From the NCBI RefSeq assembly GCF_019649055.1, contig NW_026570273.1:186001-250000 (forward strand): a stretch of DNA of 64,000 bases, written 5' to 3'. The DNA comes from Paramacrobiotus metropolitanus. Lineage: Eukaryota; Tardigrada; Eutardigrada; Parachela; Macrobiotidae. Below the pieces are notes generated by a model that was given only the letters and a program-made list of their open reading frames with translations, was not told the origin of the DNA and did not search any database. This document shows, one piece after another, positions 25,306 through 37,272 of this stretch. A program made the position numbers and the translations under genes. Numbering within the stretch: position 1 is the stretch's first letter; every line of letters begins with the position of its first letter.

Positions 25306-26783
25306 ATGTCGAACCGTAGCGATCGCCTGTGCAAACGGCCAGTCGTAAAGTCCGATGTGGAGGAAGTTGTCGCTCCACCAGTTAAGCACGGTTTCTTCTG
25401 GAAGGCCACTATTATTTGTGACATTTTTACACATATGCGGGTATTATCGTATCATGATTGACAATCGTCCGCGATCGTCAGCTTTTCTGCGCTGTCTCGT
25501 GTGCGTTTATATAGCCATTATTGTCTGTGTTAAGGTCTGTATGATATACGACGGTTCGGTGTACTTTGCCGCCTGATCACTGTCGTCCAGCTGGTTCACG
25601 GCGATTCTTTTTCAGCTTATCGAATCGTCAGATCGGATTGCCAATTTGCTGTGCATATTTTTGATGTGGTCAGGGAGCGAGTGCCTTCTAGAACTGATAG
25701 ACAAATTGGACCGAATGTACGGCTTGCTGCTGACGCAAAGAGAAACTCGAATCAGCATTGCCGGACTGGTGGCCCGGCAATGTTGCCGCAATTGCCGGAC
25801 TGCACTCTCTGTATTCAGAAATGCTTACTGGTTTTATGTTGAAGAATTTATCTGGGACCTAAACGACCTTACTAACAGATGGAGAGCCATCTGTTCTCCT
25901 ATTATTCCGGTGCTGTGGAAGGGATTCTCCGGGGCAGTTTTTGCCGTGCTGGATATGGCGTTTCTTGGTCGCGATCTTTTACTAGGCTTCGTCATTTTTA
26001 TCGTTGTAATTACCGGCAGAATTGTCCGCAAAGCTTCGCTCCATCTCCGCGAACAATTGTTCCACAATGCATGAGTAAGCCTGGATGACTATGTGTATAT
26101 CAATCACAGTTGACCAACATTGTCGGTGAACTGGATAAGTGTCTGATGTTGGTAACGGGTATGTGCTACTAAGCGACCTTAGTGTGCAAAATTGCAAAAA
26201 CGTGCGAAGCCAGCTGGCATCCGCCGGCGCTAGGTCACATTCCGGATCTGGAAGTGGCCATCGTGTTGCTGGCACACACGTCGCACTTGTGCCTATTGAC
26301 TGCTGCTTGAGTGTATTCCACAGAACAGGTTTGCTAATGTTTGAATTGTAGAGTACGTATATTGTAATTCCTGCCCGTTAAAAAATGGTTTCATTAAAAT
26401 TTACAATCTAACATCAGGGAAAGCAACTGGCCGAGGCAGCAGAAAAGTGCCTTCACCTGGGAAAAACCAGATGGAAACAAGAAGATAGGACTACAGTGTA
26501 CAATTCGTATCAGGCGAGATTAAGCGAACTGTTTCACGTTGGCCGGGGTTATCATCACTCGCGACAGTGCTTTCCAGGTTGGTATGTGCTGTTTATGCGC
26601 ACATTATGAAGTAATCCTAGTTTTCTATTTACTACGAAAAAAAGAAAAGTCCCTAAATCGCTTTTGTTTTAGACGGCTGCAGCGTTGGTCAGCGCGTTGT
26701 TGGTGTTTGTGGAGCTGGCTCGCGGGGTAAACAGCGCGGAGTTTGGAAATGTTGCACCAGTGAACTTTACTCAGGCTCATTAA
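25306..26783 (+). pseudogene. GR-e: gustatory-receptor-like pseudogene
   Basis: All three exons of the family are present but damaged. Exon 1 (25306-26328) starts MSNRSDRLCKRP and reaches GFFWKATII. A 1-nt shift then moves the homology (VTFLHICGYYRIM) to another frame. Stop codons follow after YFAA, after FHNA, after the ITGMCY-like block and in the TAA-VYSTEQ end. Exon 2 (26418-26577) is 160 bp instead of the invariant 159, and exactly one extra base separates its first half (GKQLAEAAEKCLHLGK) from FTLAGVIITRDSAFQ. Exon 3 (26673-26783) is still open: ALVSALLVFVELARG, sequon NFTQ, then AH and stop. Nearest relative is GR-a (shared RIANLLCIF, LDRMYG, LLTQ, FLGRDLLLG). Confidence 0.8.
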
Positions 26784-27990
26784 AGCCATGCTCTGTTACT
26801 TAAATTACCGATGTATATCCGTAAAAGCGATTCAGAGAGAAACCAAACGAACGAAACCGCATTATTCCGCTGGCCATCTGAACTTGGCATATTATGTACT
26901 ATGGAAAAAAATCGCACGGCTGTCGGCTATCGAACACACTTCGACTGACGTAAGTCGTAACACGCATATTTCGGGCTGCTTATTCGCTTCCCGTGCTTTG
27001 ATTCCTACCCGGGGTTGTTTTGGTTGCACTTATAATAAAAATTAGGAATAAAGCGTCCTATTTTGAATTTACAGTACATCGTTTCTGACTTTGCAATGGT
27101 AAGCAGTTTAGAAGCACGTTTGCCGGTATATTGCCGGTTGTTTCGGATAAGCGGAGCGTTTCTGTTGACACCTTACGTAAATATAGTTATTTGCATGCTT
27201 TTAGTTTGATCAAAACTTTGATTAAAGCAAGAAAAGTTTAATTGCATAAGTTAAAAAACAACAGCTGCGGGACAGCTAAGCAGAGAAAGCGCCGAAATTT
27301 TCTCACCAGCGCACTATTTGAATGGAATGAATGCTTACTCAAACAAATGCCATGCCACCACCGTTAGTAATATCTCTTGGAACCGGTGTGTGCTCTGTAC
27401 TGTGCAGCGTGCTTATTTAGATTTCGTCGGCTTTAAGGACAATTATTATGTAACTTCGTTCCATTCTGCTTTTTTCCACTTCAAAGAATCAAAGCGGAAT
27501 AATAACAGGAACCTCGGATTTCCGCTGCCTTTTACTAATAGTTGCTTAAAAGCAAGAAAAAGAATGTTCTTATTCTATTCCTAGTTCTCGGAATGGCGCA
27601 GCTCGCTTCCGTTTCTGATTTCGCACTAGTTTGGGTTAGACTACAGTTTTGAAATTTGGTTAGACGTATCACTTGCTGCATTATTTCGTGCATTGTCTGC
27701 TGCATCACTTTCATTACTTCGTTTAGTTGACTTCTCCGCTTCTAGCGTTTCTGTGGCAATACTCCGAACGCTATGATTACGAGGAGGATTTCATGAAATC
27801 CGTTTATAACGACGCGTGACCATTTCCCAGCGATAGGGACAAAGGCCACTAATCCCACACCTGCCCATCTGGAGAAGCACAAAAAACGTCTCGCTGTAAT
27901 AATTGCATGCTTACCGCTAATGAGTATTTGCTTGATGAGTGTGATGTGCCGCTGTCTGTGTGTGTGTAGTAAAGAGGGAAGTGTGCGGTC
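26784..27990. other. Intergenic stretch before element A
   Basis: No supported gene. A short open frame at 27318-27584 (+) has no recognised motif. The left boundary of element A is not defined, so part of this stretch may belong to it. Confidence 0.45.
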
Positions 27991-28243
27991 AGTATATAAT
28001 CACTTGCTTATCCAAATATACTTTTAGTTCGCTTCAACTTTCGCTTCCACTTTCTCTTTCTGGTCCGATCGCGCCAGTTACTTGTAACTTCGATTTTGCT
28101 ACCGCTGTTAGCATTCGTTGGAAGTGACCTTTCGTTGAATTGACAGTATATATCGCTTTTTTTGTTCTGATAGAATCAGTTTTTTCTTTTTAAAAATGCG
28201 TTAGGTTTTATTGTCAGTCAGTTCTTTAATTTCCTCATAAAAT

Positions 28244-29471
28244 ATGGAATCACACACTAATCTTGAGAAGTAGTCGAACGAAGAATTGAGAAACCAGTTG
28301 AGAGGTTTAGGAAAGGGAATCGCCGGTAACAAAACTCAGCTAGTGGACCGCTTGTTCAGCGCCTTAAAAGCGGCCCATTCCAATGCCACTTTATCGGCAC
28401 CGCCCGCGGCGGGCCGTCCGTCGGCACCTGTCCAGGAGGAAAATCGACAGGTGCAGCCGATTGAGCTTGATATTTCGATTGGACCAATTGAGGAAGTTGC
28501 CGGGATAGCTGGCCTCTCCACAGAAGGAATCGCGCAGCTTAAGGCGACTGGATTTGCCAAAGGCGATGGCCTGGAGTTGCTGCGTGAGAAACCGGACCTG
28601 ATTCCCAAAGCCATCGGTATTCTCTGCGATCATCGGAAGTTGATCAAGTATCTGTTTCCGGATGGGCTACCCGGTAACGAAATTGTGCAGCAGCAACCGA
28701 TAACGCCCACCGAACCACGGCGTCACCTTAACTACCGGCCGGCACCAGTCCGCCCATCTTATACGCAGCTCTGGTGAGTGTGAGACTTCAGAAGAACCGT
28801 TAGACAATGCAGCTTTTGAGCTACCGAAATTCGCCAGAGATTTAAAACCTCCTCACGAGATAGTTTATTCGCGCGCTATGCTGTCAGATGACGGACGTAA
28901 AAAAGTAGGCCCGCGTGACCTTAAGTTCTGCGAATTTATCTGCGGCGCCCTGAACATAATTCGCGACTTAGCTCGATCGCCCGATCATAACGCGGTTTTA
29001 ATTGAGTATGTAGAGTACATCGAATTTCTGGTTGAGAAGTCGCGAGATTATCAGTCAAAGTACGTGTTGCAATTTGACGAAGAATTTTGGAAATTAGCTA
29101 ACCGGCAAAAGTTAGCGCTGAACGATTTTTCGGCGTGTACCAACATTATACACCGCCATTTCCATGCTGCCAATTTGACTGTAGACAGCGGACGCTTTCC
29201 GCGCAGGTCCTGTCCGTATGACGGCCCGCCCTACTTTCGTTCTCAAGTCGCCAGACGGCCCGTGGCCCATATATCGCCTGTGATCGACGGAACGATGGAA
29301 GGTGTAACACACGCGGTAACTGCATGTTCCCACACCACTGCGAATTCTGCTCCGGAACTCATCAAGGGGCGTTTTTGCCGCACCGGAAATGTCAATGGGC
29401 AACAGCAAGACCGTGGACCGGCATTTCGACAGCAGAGCGGAAACAACGCCGCGGACGGACAACGCAACTGA
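28244..29471 (+). pseudogene. Element A gag-like ORF1, broken
   Basis: ATG at 28244 is in frame with the open stretch that follows, but TAG at 28271 stops it after nine codons. Downstream is a SAP-like DNA-binding motif (LRGLGKGIAGNKTQLVDRLF), a proline-rich linker, then after a frame change (about 28780-28880) an alpha-helical capsid-like block (FICGALNIIRDLARSPDH, YVEYIEFLVEKSRDYQ, FDEEFWKLANRQKLALNDF) that parallels ORF1 of element B. Homology to B is clear in order and spacing. Function as nucleic-acid-binding coat is inferred from the SAP motif and position. Confidence 0.65.
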
Positions 29472-29580
29472 GAGTGTTTCTCTCGCTAGTGTTAGCGGTG
29501 GACTTGCTCCACCGGCGCATGAACATACTCGTACTGTTTCTCACGTTAATTATTTTGGTAACACTGAACTTCTGCATTAT

Positions 29581-31975
29581 TGACCGGAGCGAAGCGAAGG
29601 TCTTCCTAATTCAGCTCCAGTGCTTAGCTTCACTTGTGTCCGTTACGGAAGTCTAGCTATGACGTCATCCTGGATAAGTCAGATGACGTCACGGCTCTAT
29701 ACAGTAGTTTTGCAGTGCTTAACTTGTGTCCGTTACGAAAGTCCCAAATATGACTTTACCGCGGACTAGCCCGATAACGCCATGAGACTGTAGAACAGTT
29801 TTGCACTGCTTATCTTGTCATGTCTGTTGGGGAAGCACCGTTGATGGTAACGTGGTGTTTCCTGTATGCTTAAAACGCTAATGAAGAACACAGTGGCACT
29901 TCAAATAGCAACCTTTCCCAATGTCGCATTCGAATAAAACGTGCCTAACTTATAGAAGAAGCTCGACAAGTAAGGGCACCCTGGCTTAGATAATGAAGAC
30001 CCGTGCCAACCCTGGCTTAGGCAGTTGCAAGAAGCAACTGGGGGTGATCACCAATTTTAACAGTGCCGGCAATAATCCAAAAAGGTCACCCAGAGCTTGG
30101 TTAAAATCGACTGGCAAATAGACACTCCATTGTTTGCGTAAAATTCCGTTGTTTGTTACAACATTTATTTAGAGAATCGGGCTTACGATACCTAAACGGT
30201 TTCTAAACTAATTACCTTCAACTCTGGCAACAACTAAAAACGAATTTTTTAATGGGAGGAGGTGCTTTAGGGACCCTGGGTTGAACTGCTTCAACCCGGC
30301 AACGTCTGCTAGGTGGAAAAACCACCAGTATAGTTCGCCAGTTTTTACAACACCAGGACTATTGTTATTGCCTGGGTCACATATGCGTTAGATTAGATAG
30401 AGCAAAGATAGTGTATTTTAGTTGCATACTGTATTTTAGTACCTTAAAAAACCTACATGGCTTAAAACCCACTGAAAAAATAACGTAAAGTACTACGAAG
30501 TGTATCTAAATCGGCTCTTATGGTAATAATTTGGGATTAAATTGGTGATAACTCCATATGAGTATCTCACAATTTCAGTATTACACAAAGTCTGCAGCTC
30601 TTTTGAAAAAACTGTGAATTTACACTGAAAAAAAACACTGAAAACAGAAAACACTCAAAAATAACGCAAAGTTCTACGAAGTGTATCTAAATCGGCTGTT
30701 ATGGTAAAATTTGGGATTAAATTGGTGATAACTTCATATGAGTATCTCACAATTTCAGTATCCCACAAAAGTCTGCAGCTCTTCTGTAAAAAAACTGTGA
30801 ATTTTCAAAAACAGCTGGTGGAAATTCCACCGCTTGGGCATTGTCGTAGGACAGTAACATGCTGCCTGAACAGGCACAATAACCAGAGCCGCACACTTCA
30901 TATGATTCAGCCGTTGCGTACTACAAGAGTAGCCAAACCATAACACTGTCAGCAAACTGATCAAAATATCAAACAAATAAGGACATCTCAGTGCTTTTAT
31001 AATAGCATAAATGCTAATAAAACATTTTTCTTATCATATCACAATATTTTCTTCGACTGCAATAGGAAAAGAACAATAGAACGACGTTGTGATCGAAGCA
31101 GCCAACAATAAATATGGCTGGCTATGATCAGTGTTATGCTCATGTAAACTGGCGCAGCCCACCATGACCCTGTTGCATACTGACCGGAATTCAAACATTT
31201 TTTTGAGTATAAATTCAACCATGAACCTTTTCATGATGAATTAAATTGCACAAGCTAACTATTATAAAGTGTAAGCAGCTACCACAGCCAGGTTGATTCG
31301 AGTAGATCAAGTAGCCACAATGTTGTGTACAACGGAATTTGTGTGGTGTCGCACCGGCAACCACCGTGCCCACTGCCCACACCGCCCGTATTGTATATCG
31401 TTAATGCCCAAGCGGTGCCACCTACCCACCTACCCACCTACCCTTCAAATTCTAAACTACTGCAGCAAAATTTTGAAAAACATAGTTCAGGGTTATTTAT
31501 TGTTATTCTATGGTATGAATTTCAACTTCGACAAAAATTCCTTGATACCTCGGGCATTGCCGGGTTAAGCAAATTTGCCGTAGTTTTAATTTCGCTGTAA
31601 TCACGGTTTAGTGTCAGAAATAACTTCAAAATACTCGCAAAAGATACTGGACATACGGTAATAACTTAAAATGATCAATTTGTATTTGTTGACGGGTGAT
31701 ATGTGGCAAATTCTGGGAACAACGGCTCTAAGCTTGCTTAACTACAAAGTGAGAAAACTAAAACTGAAAGAAGAAAGAAAGAACAGAAATGACAGAAGAA
31801 CGGTGGCAAAAAAGTTTAGTCTGGTTTTCAGTTTTTCCTACATGTTGTCCGAGAATGATTTACAAAAAATTTCAATGAATTTTTGTCGGCGGGCCATGCA
31901 ACAAAGCTTCTTGACCAAGCTGTGAAATCGCTTCGCTCCGGTCTGCTAAGGCACGCCAACATGCATTTTTCTAGT
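29581..31975 (+). mobile_element. Repeat R, copy 1 (R1)
   Basis: About 2.4 kb, nearly identical to R2 and, inverted, R3. It begins TGACCGGAGCGAAGCGA and, 33 bases before its other end, has the reverse complement TCGCTTCGCTCCGGTC (31928-31943). Shared sequence ends at ...TTTTCTAGT. It contains one ~82-bp unit with two TGACGTCA sites, a ~180-bp tandem duplication near 30475-30800, and a CACCTACC microsatellite near 31420. No credible coding capacity. It separates gag from RT of element A, so it arrived later. No target duplication could be read. Confidence 0.75.
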
Positions 31976-33600
31976 ACTAATATAGTTGACTCAGATTTAA
32001 CAGACCGTTGTTCTTTGACTCGCTCGTTAGCCGAATGGTTTTATGCGCTGGGAGATGACCACGATCGCCATTTTATCTTGCATGGTATCGCTGTTGGTTT
32101 TTTTGTTGTTTCTGATATTAATAAAGTTCGCACTGCAGTGTGCGAAAATAACCGTAGCACTTTGTGTGGTGACGCAAAATTCGCATTAGATAAAATATTT
32201 AGTGACGAACTGAAGGCTGGCAAAATCTCCAAACAATTAGCGAAGCCGATCCACGTTCAGTCGATAGGCGCAGTACCGAAGAAAGATGGCGGCTATCGCC
32301 CGATCACCGACAGCAGTCGCCCGGTAATAGACTCCCTGAACTCTTACGCCACGTGTGAGAGTTTTTCTTTTGCAACGTTGGATTCAGCGTTAGCCGAATG
32401 CACACCAGGGTGTGATATTTCAGTAACGGATTTAAAATCCGCTTACCGAGCTGTTCCAGTGCTTCCTCCGCACCGCCAACTGCTCGGTTTCCGTTGGCGT
32501 TTTAGTAGCATTGACGATTATTTTCTCGATAAGTTTTTGAGTTTTGGTTTATCATGTGCTCCTAGTATTTTTCACCGTCTATCAACCGCAGCAGCCCGAA
32601 TTATTCGCAGACTGGGGTTTAAAATTGTGGCTTATCTGGACAATTTCCTGGTAATTGCCAAAACTTTTGAATTATGTGCTGCCGTTCAGCAGGCTTTATT
32701 CTCACTTCTTTTAGCTATTGGATATGTTATTAACTGGGAAAAGGTTATTTGCTCGACTCAGGTAGTGCGTTTTCTCTGCATAATCATTGATTCCGTGGCG
32801 CAGAAAGTGACGCTTGCCGAAGATAAACTGCAAAAGTTGGCGTCCAGATGCGCAGAACTTGCACAAATGCCGAAAATAAGTAAACTTTGCTGCCGTCGTT
32901 ATAAGGGCTGATTTGCTTTGCTTCATGAGCAGTTAAATGTGCCAGCAGGTTCTCGCGGATTTTTATTGATGCTATTTGTCAGTTGCATCGCTCACACCAT
33001 AGAATACGAGAACCGCGTTACTTCGCAGCGAGTTGGTGTGGTGGCAAACAATAGCACCTCGGCTTAATGGGATGACATAAAGCTTGATTTCGAAGCCACG
33101 ACGTATTATTCGTATTCGTACGGACGCATCTTTTTTTGGTTTTGGCGCAGCGTTAGGAAACAGCTGGTTAGCCGGCAGCTGGGATGCTGAAGAATTATCA
33201 GGTGATATGCGCAGATTAGTAAATTTCGTCTACCGACCGCTCGTGCATTATAGTTTACGATCTAATATCAGTTATTTGGAAATGGTTGCCGCTTGCATTC
33301 CGATCTTAATTTGGGCGCCGGTGTTTACTGGAAGTACAATAGTGTTAGAAAGCGATAACTCATCAACCGTTGCGTTCATAAAACGCGGTTCGTGCAAATC
33401 GTTAGAAGCTTTGAAGTGGCTAAAATTAGTTTTTCTATGCATCTTGTCGCTATGACTTTCATGTTGATGCGTCTCAAATCCCGGGCGCAGATAACACCTT
33501 TGCGGATGCGCTAAGCCGTGTTTGCACTGCTGATTGTTATAAGTCGACCGTAGTCGATTGTATCAGGCAACGTGAAAGTCTACTGCGCCTGACTGGTAAC
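31976..33600 (+). pseudogene. Element A reverse transcriptase and RNase H, inactive
   Basis: The RT frame is open to 32911. It keeps the family blocks SIGAVPKKDGGYRPITDSSRP, TDLKSAYRAVPVLPPHRQ and FGLSCAPSIFHRLS, but the catalytic box reads YLDNFLVI instead of YLDDFLVI, losing one metal-binding Asp. After INWEKV the frame breaks near 32900. RNase H resumes at about 33084 with TDASFFGFGAALG, then SYLEMVAACIPI, LESDNSSTVAFI and, after another shift, ADNTFADALSRV. The 5' end of the open frame (31883-31975) is R1 sequence read through by chance. Confidence 0.75.
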
Positions 33601-34567
33601 TACTGTTCCAGATACCCAAATAGCCAGTCTGAATCGGACCCTGACCGCGTTGCGGCTCAGTGCTATGGCGCCGTCCTCTGTCCGCATTCGGAAAGTTCAG
33701 TGGAGGAGATTTATCAGGTTTTGCAGTAAACACCGGCTGCAGTCAGTACCGGCAAAGCCAAGCACAATTGGATTATATATTGCCGAGCTGTCACGTAACC
33801 TTGAGTTTAGTTCCATTCAGAACTACGTGGCTGCCATTGTGCCGTTGCACCGTTTTCACGGCGCCGGATCTCAAAGATTTTGTGATCGCGCAGGCTATGG
33901 AAGGAGTGCGTCGTCAGCGCAGGGAATTTCTCAATAAAAAAACCCCGATTACGACACGCCATTTGGTGGGCATTTTTGAAGTATTACACCGGCTTCCCGC
34001 GGAAGTACGGAAAGTGTTCTAGGCTGCTTGCTTGTTTGCATTCTTCTCACTGTTACGGAAAAGCAATCTGTCTGGAACCGATAAAGGTCATCTACACATT
34101 CGTTTCCGGGATGTTACTGTGGGAATAAACAACGTTCTCGTGTCCGCACCGGTTATGAAAACCAATCGCTATATTAGTGAAAAAATCCTTATTGTACTCC
34201 CGATCCGACCCGGCTCGGTGTTTTGCCCCGCTAAAGCCTTTTTAGAGCTCCGTGACAGTGGTGTGCATAAGAATGACCGTTCAGTCTTCTGTTACCGTGA
34301 TAACAGTGGCGCGTTAAAAAACCTGTCCGCAGCCAAATTCATGCGTTTATTGCAAACTGCATTGCATGAGGCTGGGTATGATGGCGCAAAATTTAGTGTT
34401 CACTCCTTACGGCGGGGTGGTGCAACTTCGCGTCCGAATGTGGTGCGTCTCCCGAAGCGATAAAAGCACAAGGAAATTGGCGCAGCGCCTGTTTCGAAAA
34501 ATACATTGTTCGGGAAAACTACCGGAGGCTTCTCTTTGCCCGTGCCGCGGCCACGGGTTTTCCTTAG
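33600..34567 (+). pseudogene. Element A tyrosine recombinase, broken
   Basis: The N-terminal SAM-like core domain has SSVRIRKVQWRRFIRFC and FSSIQNYVAAIVPLHR. The catalytic domain has the first Arg in FFSLLRKSNLSG, the HxxR box in HSLRRGGAT, and after a 1-nt loss the W/Y end (GNWRSACFEKYIV) up to TAG at 34565-34567. So the R-H-R-H/W-Y set is still visible, but it is spread over three frames with a TAG near 34021. In DIRS-order elements this enzyme integrates a circular cDNA. Confidence 0.7.
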
Positions 34568-34789
34568 GCTTCTTTTGGGGCTCACTGCGTTGAGCTGCCT
34601 GTTTGTTCGCTCTCGTTGAGGCTCTGTTTGTTTGGATTTCCTGTTGTTTGTTGTGACTATTAGAGGCTTAGCCAGAATGTTCTCTTGGTGTACGCTACGC
34701 CCATAAGAAGTAAAACTTCTGTGCCGAACAGCCAGCCGGTATAGTTGTTCCCTTTAACCATACGCAAGATACACACGCAGGGACGTTAT

Positions 34790-37272
34790 TGACCGGAGCG
34801 AAGCGAAGGTCTTCCTAATTCAGCTCCAGTGCTTAGCTTCACTTGTGTCCGTTACGGAAGTCTAGCTATGACGTCATCCTGGATAAGTCAGATGACGTCA
34901 CGGCTCTATACAGTAGTTTTGCAGTGCTCACTTGTGTCCGTTACGGAAGTCTAGCTATGACGTCATCCTGGATAAGTCAGATGACGTCACGGCTCTGTAC
35001 AGTACTTTGCAGTGCTTAACTTGTGTCCGTTACGAAAGTCCCAAATATGACTTTACCGCGGACTAGCCCGATAACGCCATGAGACTGTAGAACAGTTTTG
35101 CACTGCTTATCTTGTCATGTCTGTTGGGGAAGCACCGTTGATGGTAACGTGGTGTTTCCTGTATGCTTAAAACGCTAATGAAGAACACAGTGGCACTTCA
35201 AATAGCAACCTTTCCCAATGTCGCATTCGAATAAAACGTGCCTAACTTATAGAAGAAGCTCGACAAGTAAGGGCACCCTGGCTTAGATAATGAAGACCCG
35301 TGCCAACCCTGGCTTAGGCAGTTGTAAGAAGCAACTGGGGGTGATCACCAATTTTAACAGTGCCGGCAATAATTCAAAAAGGTCACCCAGAGCTTGGTTA
35401 AAATCGACTGGCAAATAGACACTCCATTGTTTGCGTAAAATTCCGTTGTTTGTTACAACATTTATTTAGAGAAGCGGGCTTATGATACCTAAACGGTTTC
35501 TAAACTAATTACCTTCAACTCTGGCAACAACTAAAACGAATTTTTAATGGGAGGAGGTGCTTTAGGGACCCTGGGTTGAACTGCTTCAACCCGGCAACGT
35601 CTGCTAGGTGGAAAAACCACCAGTATAGTTCGCCAGTTTTTACAACACCAGGACTATTGTTATTGCCTGGGTCACATATGCGTTAGATTAGATAGAGCAA
35701 AGATAGTGTATTTTAGTTGCATACTGTATTTTAGTACCTTAAAACCTACATGGCTTAAAACCCACTGAAAAATAACGTAAAGTACTACGAAGTGTATCTA
35801 AATCGGCTCTTATGGTAATAATTTGGGATTAAATTGGTGATAACTCCATATGAGTATCTCACAATTTCAGTATTACACAAAAGTCTGCAGCTCTTTTGAA
35901 AAAACTGTGAATTTACACTGAAAAAAAACACTGAAAAACAGAAAACACTCAAAAAATAACGCAAAGTTCTACGAAGTGTATCTAAATCGGCTGTTATGGT
36001 AAAATTTGGGATTAAATTGGTGATAACTTCATATGAGTATCTCACAATTTCAGTATCCCACAAAAGTCTGCAGCTCTTCTGTAAAAAACTGTGAATTTTC
36101 AAAAACAGCTGGTGGAAATTCCACCGCTTGGGCATTGTCGTAGGACAGTAACATGCTGCCTGAACAGGCACAATAACCAGAGCCGCACACTTCATATGAT
36201 TCAGCCGTTGCGTACTAAGAGAGTAGCCAAACCATAACACTGTCAGCAAACTGATCAAAATATCAAACAAATAAGGACATCTCAGTGCTTTTATAATAGC
36301 ATAAATGCTAATAAAACATTTTTCTTATCATATCACAATATTTTCTTCGACTGCAATAGGAAAAAGAACAATAGAACGACGTTGTGATCGAAGCAGCCAA
36401 CAATAAATATGGCTGGCTATGATCAGTGTTATGCTCATGTAAACTGGCGCAGCCCACCATGACCCTGTTGCATACTGACCGGAATTCAAACATTTTTTTG
36501 AGTATAAATTCAACCATGAACCTTTTCATGATGAATTAAATTGCACAAGCTAACTATTATAAAGTGTAAGCAGCTACCACAGCCAGGTTGATTCGAGTAG
36601 ATCAAGTAGCCACAATGTTGTGTACAACGGAATTTGTGTGGTGTCGCACCGGCAACCACCGTGCCCACTGCCCACACCGCCCGTATTGTATATCGTTAAT
36701 GCCCAAGCGGTGCCACCTACCCACCTACCCACCTACCCTTCAAATTCTAAACTACTGCAGCAAAATTTTGAAAAACATAGTTCAGGGTTATTTATTGTTA
36801 TTCTATGGTATGAATTTCAACTTCGACAAAAAAATTCCTTGATACCTCGGGCATTGCCGGGTTAAGCAAATTTGCCGTAGTTTTAATTTCGCTGTAATCA
36901 CGGTTTAGTGTCAGAAATAACTTCAAAATACTCGCAAAAGATACTGGACATACGGTAATAACTTAAAATGATCAATTTGTATTTGTTGACGGGTGATATG
37001 TGGCAAATTCTGGGAACAACGGCTCTAAGCTTGCTTAACTACAAAGTGAGAAAACTAAAACTGAAAGAAGAAAGAAAGAACAGAAATGACAGAAGAACGG
37101 TGGCAAAAAAGTTTAGTCTGGTTTTCAGTTTTTCCTACATGTTGTCCGAGAATGATTTACAAAAAATTTCAATGAATTTTTGTCGGCGGGCCATGCAACA
37201 AAGCTTCTTGACCAAGCTGTGAAATCGCTTCGCTCCGGTCTGCTAAGGCACGCCAACGTGCATTTTTCTAGT
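34790..37272 (+). mobile_element. Repeat R, copy 2 (R2)
   Basis: Same sequence and orientation as R1, with small differences: an extra ~82-bp unit near the left end (34850-35010), and AAGCGGGCTTATGATACC where R1 has AATCGGGCTTACGATACC. In these diagnostic bases R2 matches R3. It starts straight after the 3' remains of element A. GACCGGAGCGAAGCGA at 34791 pairs with TCGCTTCGCTCCGGTC at 37225-37240. Confidence 0.75.
34830..35035. repeat. ~82-bp tandem units with CRE-like palindromes
   Basis: Two successive units, each containing CTAGCTATGACGTCATCC and AGATGACGTCACGG, so each unit has two TGACGTCA octamers. This is the consensus CRE site for CREB/ATF bZIP factors. A diverged third unit follows without the octamers. 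R1 has one full unit, R2 two. R3 also has two, though one of its four octamers has changed to TAACGTCA. Confidence 0.8.

Larger units (their letters stand above)
27991..34790 (+). mobile_element. Element A: decayed DIRS-order retrotransposon split by repeat R1
   Basis: In order: a TATATAAT box at 27993, a gag-like region with an N-terminal SAP-type motif (28244-29471), inserted repeat R1 (29581-31975), reverse transcriptase and RNase H (about 31976-33600), and a tyrosine recombinase (to 34567). Gag, RT-RH and tyrosine recombinase in this order, with no DDE integrase or protease, define the DIRS order (DIRS, PAT, Ngaro). Terminal repeats like those of element B could not be recognised, so the ends are approximate. 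Dead: in-frame TAG at 28271, YLDN in place of YLDD in RT, and several shifts and stops in RH and recombinase. Confidence 0.75.

Noticed and set aside
31883-31975. N-terminal extension of the element A RT frame
   Set aside because: These codons are the end of R1, present in R2 and R3 without RT, so the open frame is chance read-through.
29581-37272. R1 and R2 as long terminal repeats of one LTR retrotransposon
   Set aside because: Gag of element A lies outside R1, R3 occurs inverted elsewhere, R copies are far better preserved than the coding part between them, and no primer-binding site or DDE integrase is seen.
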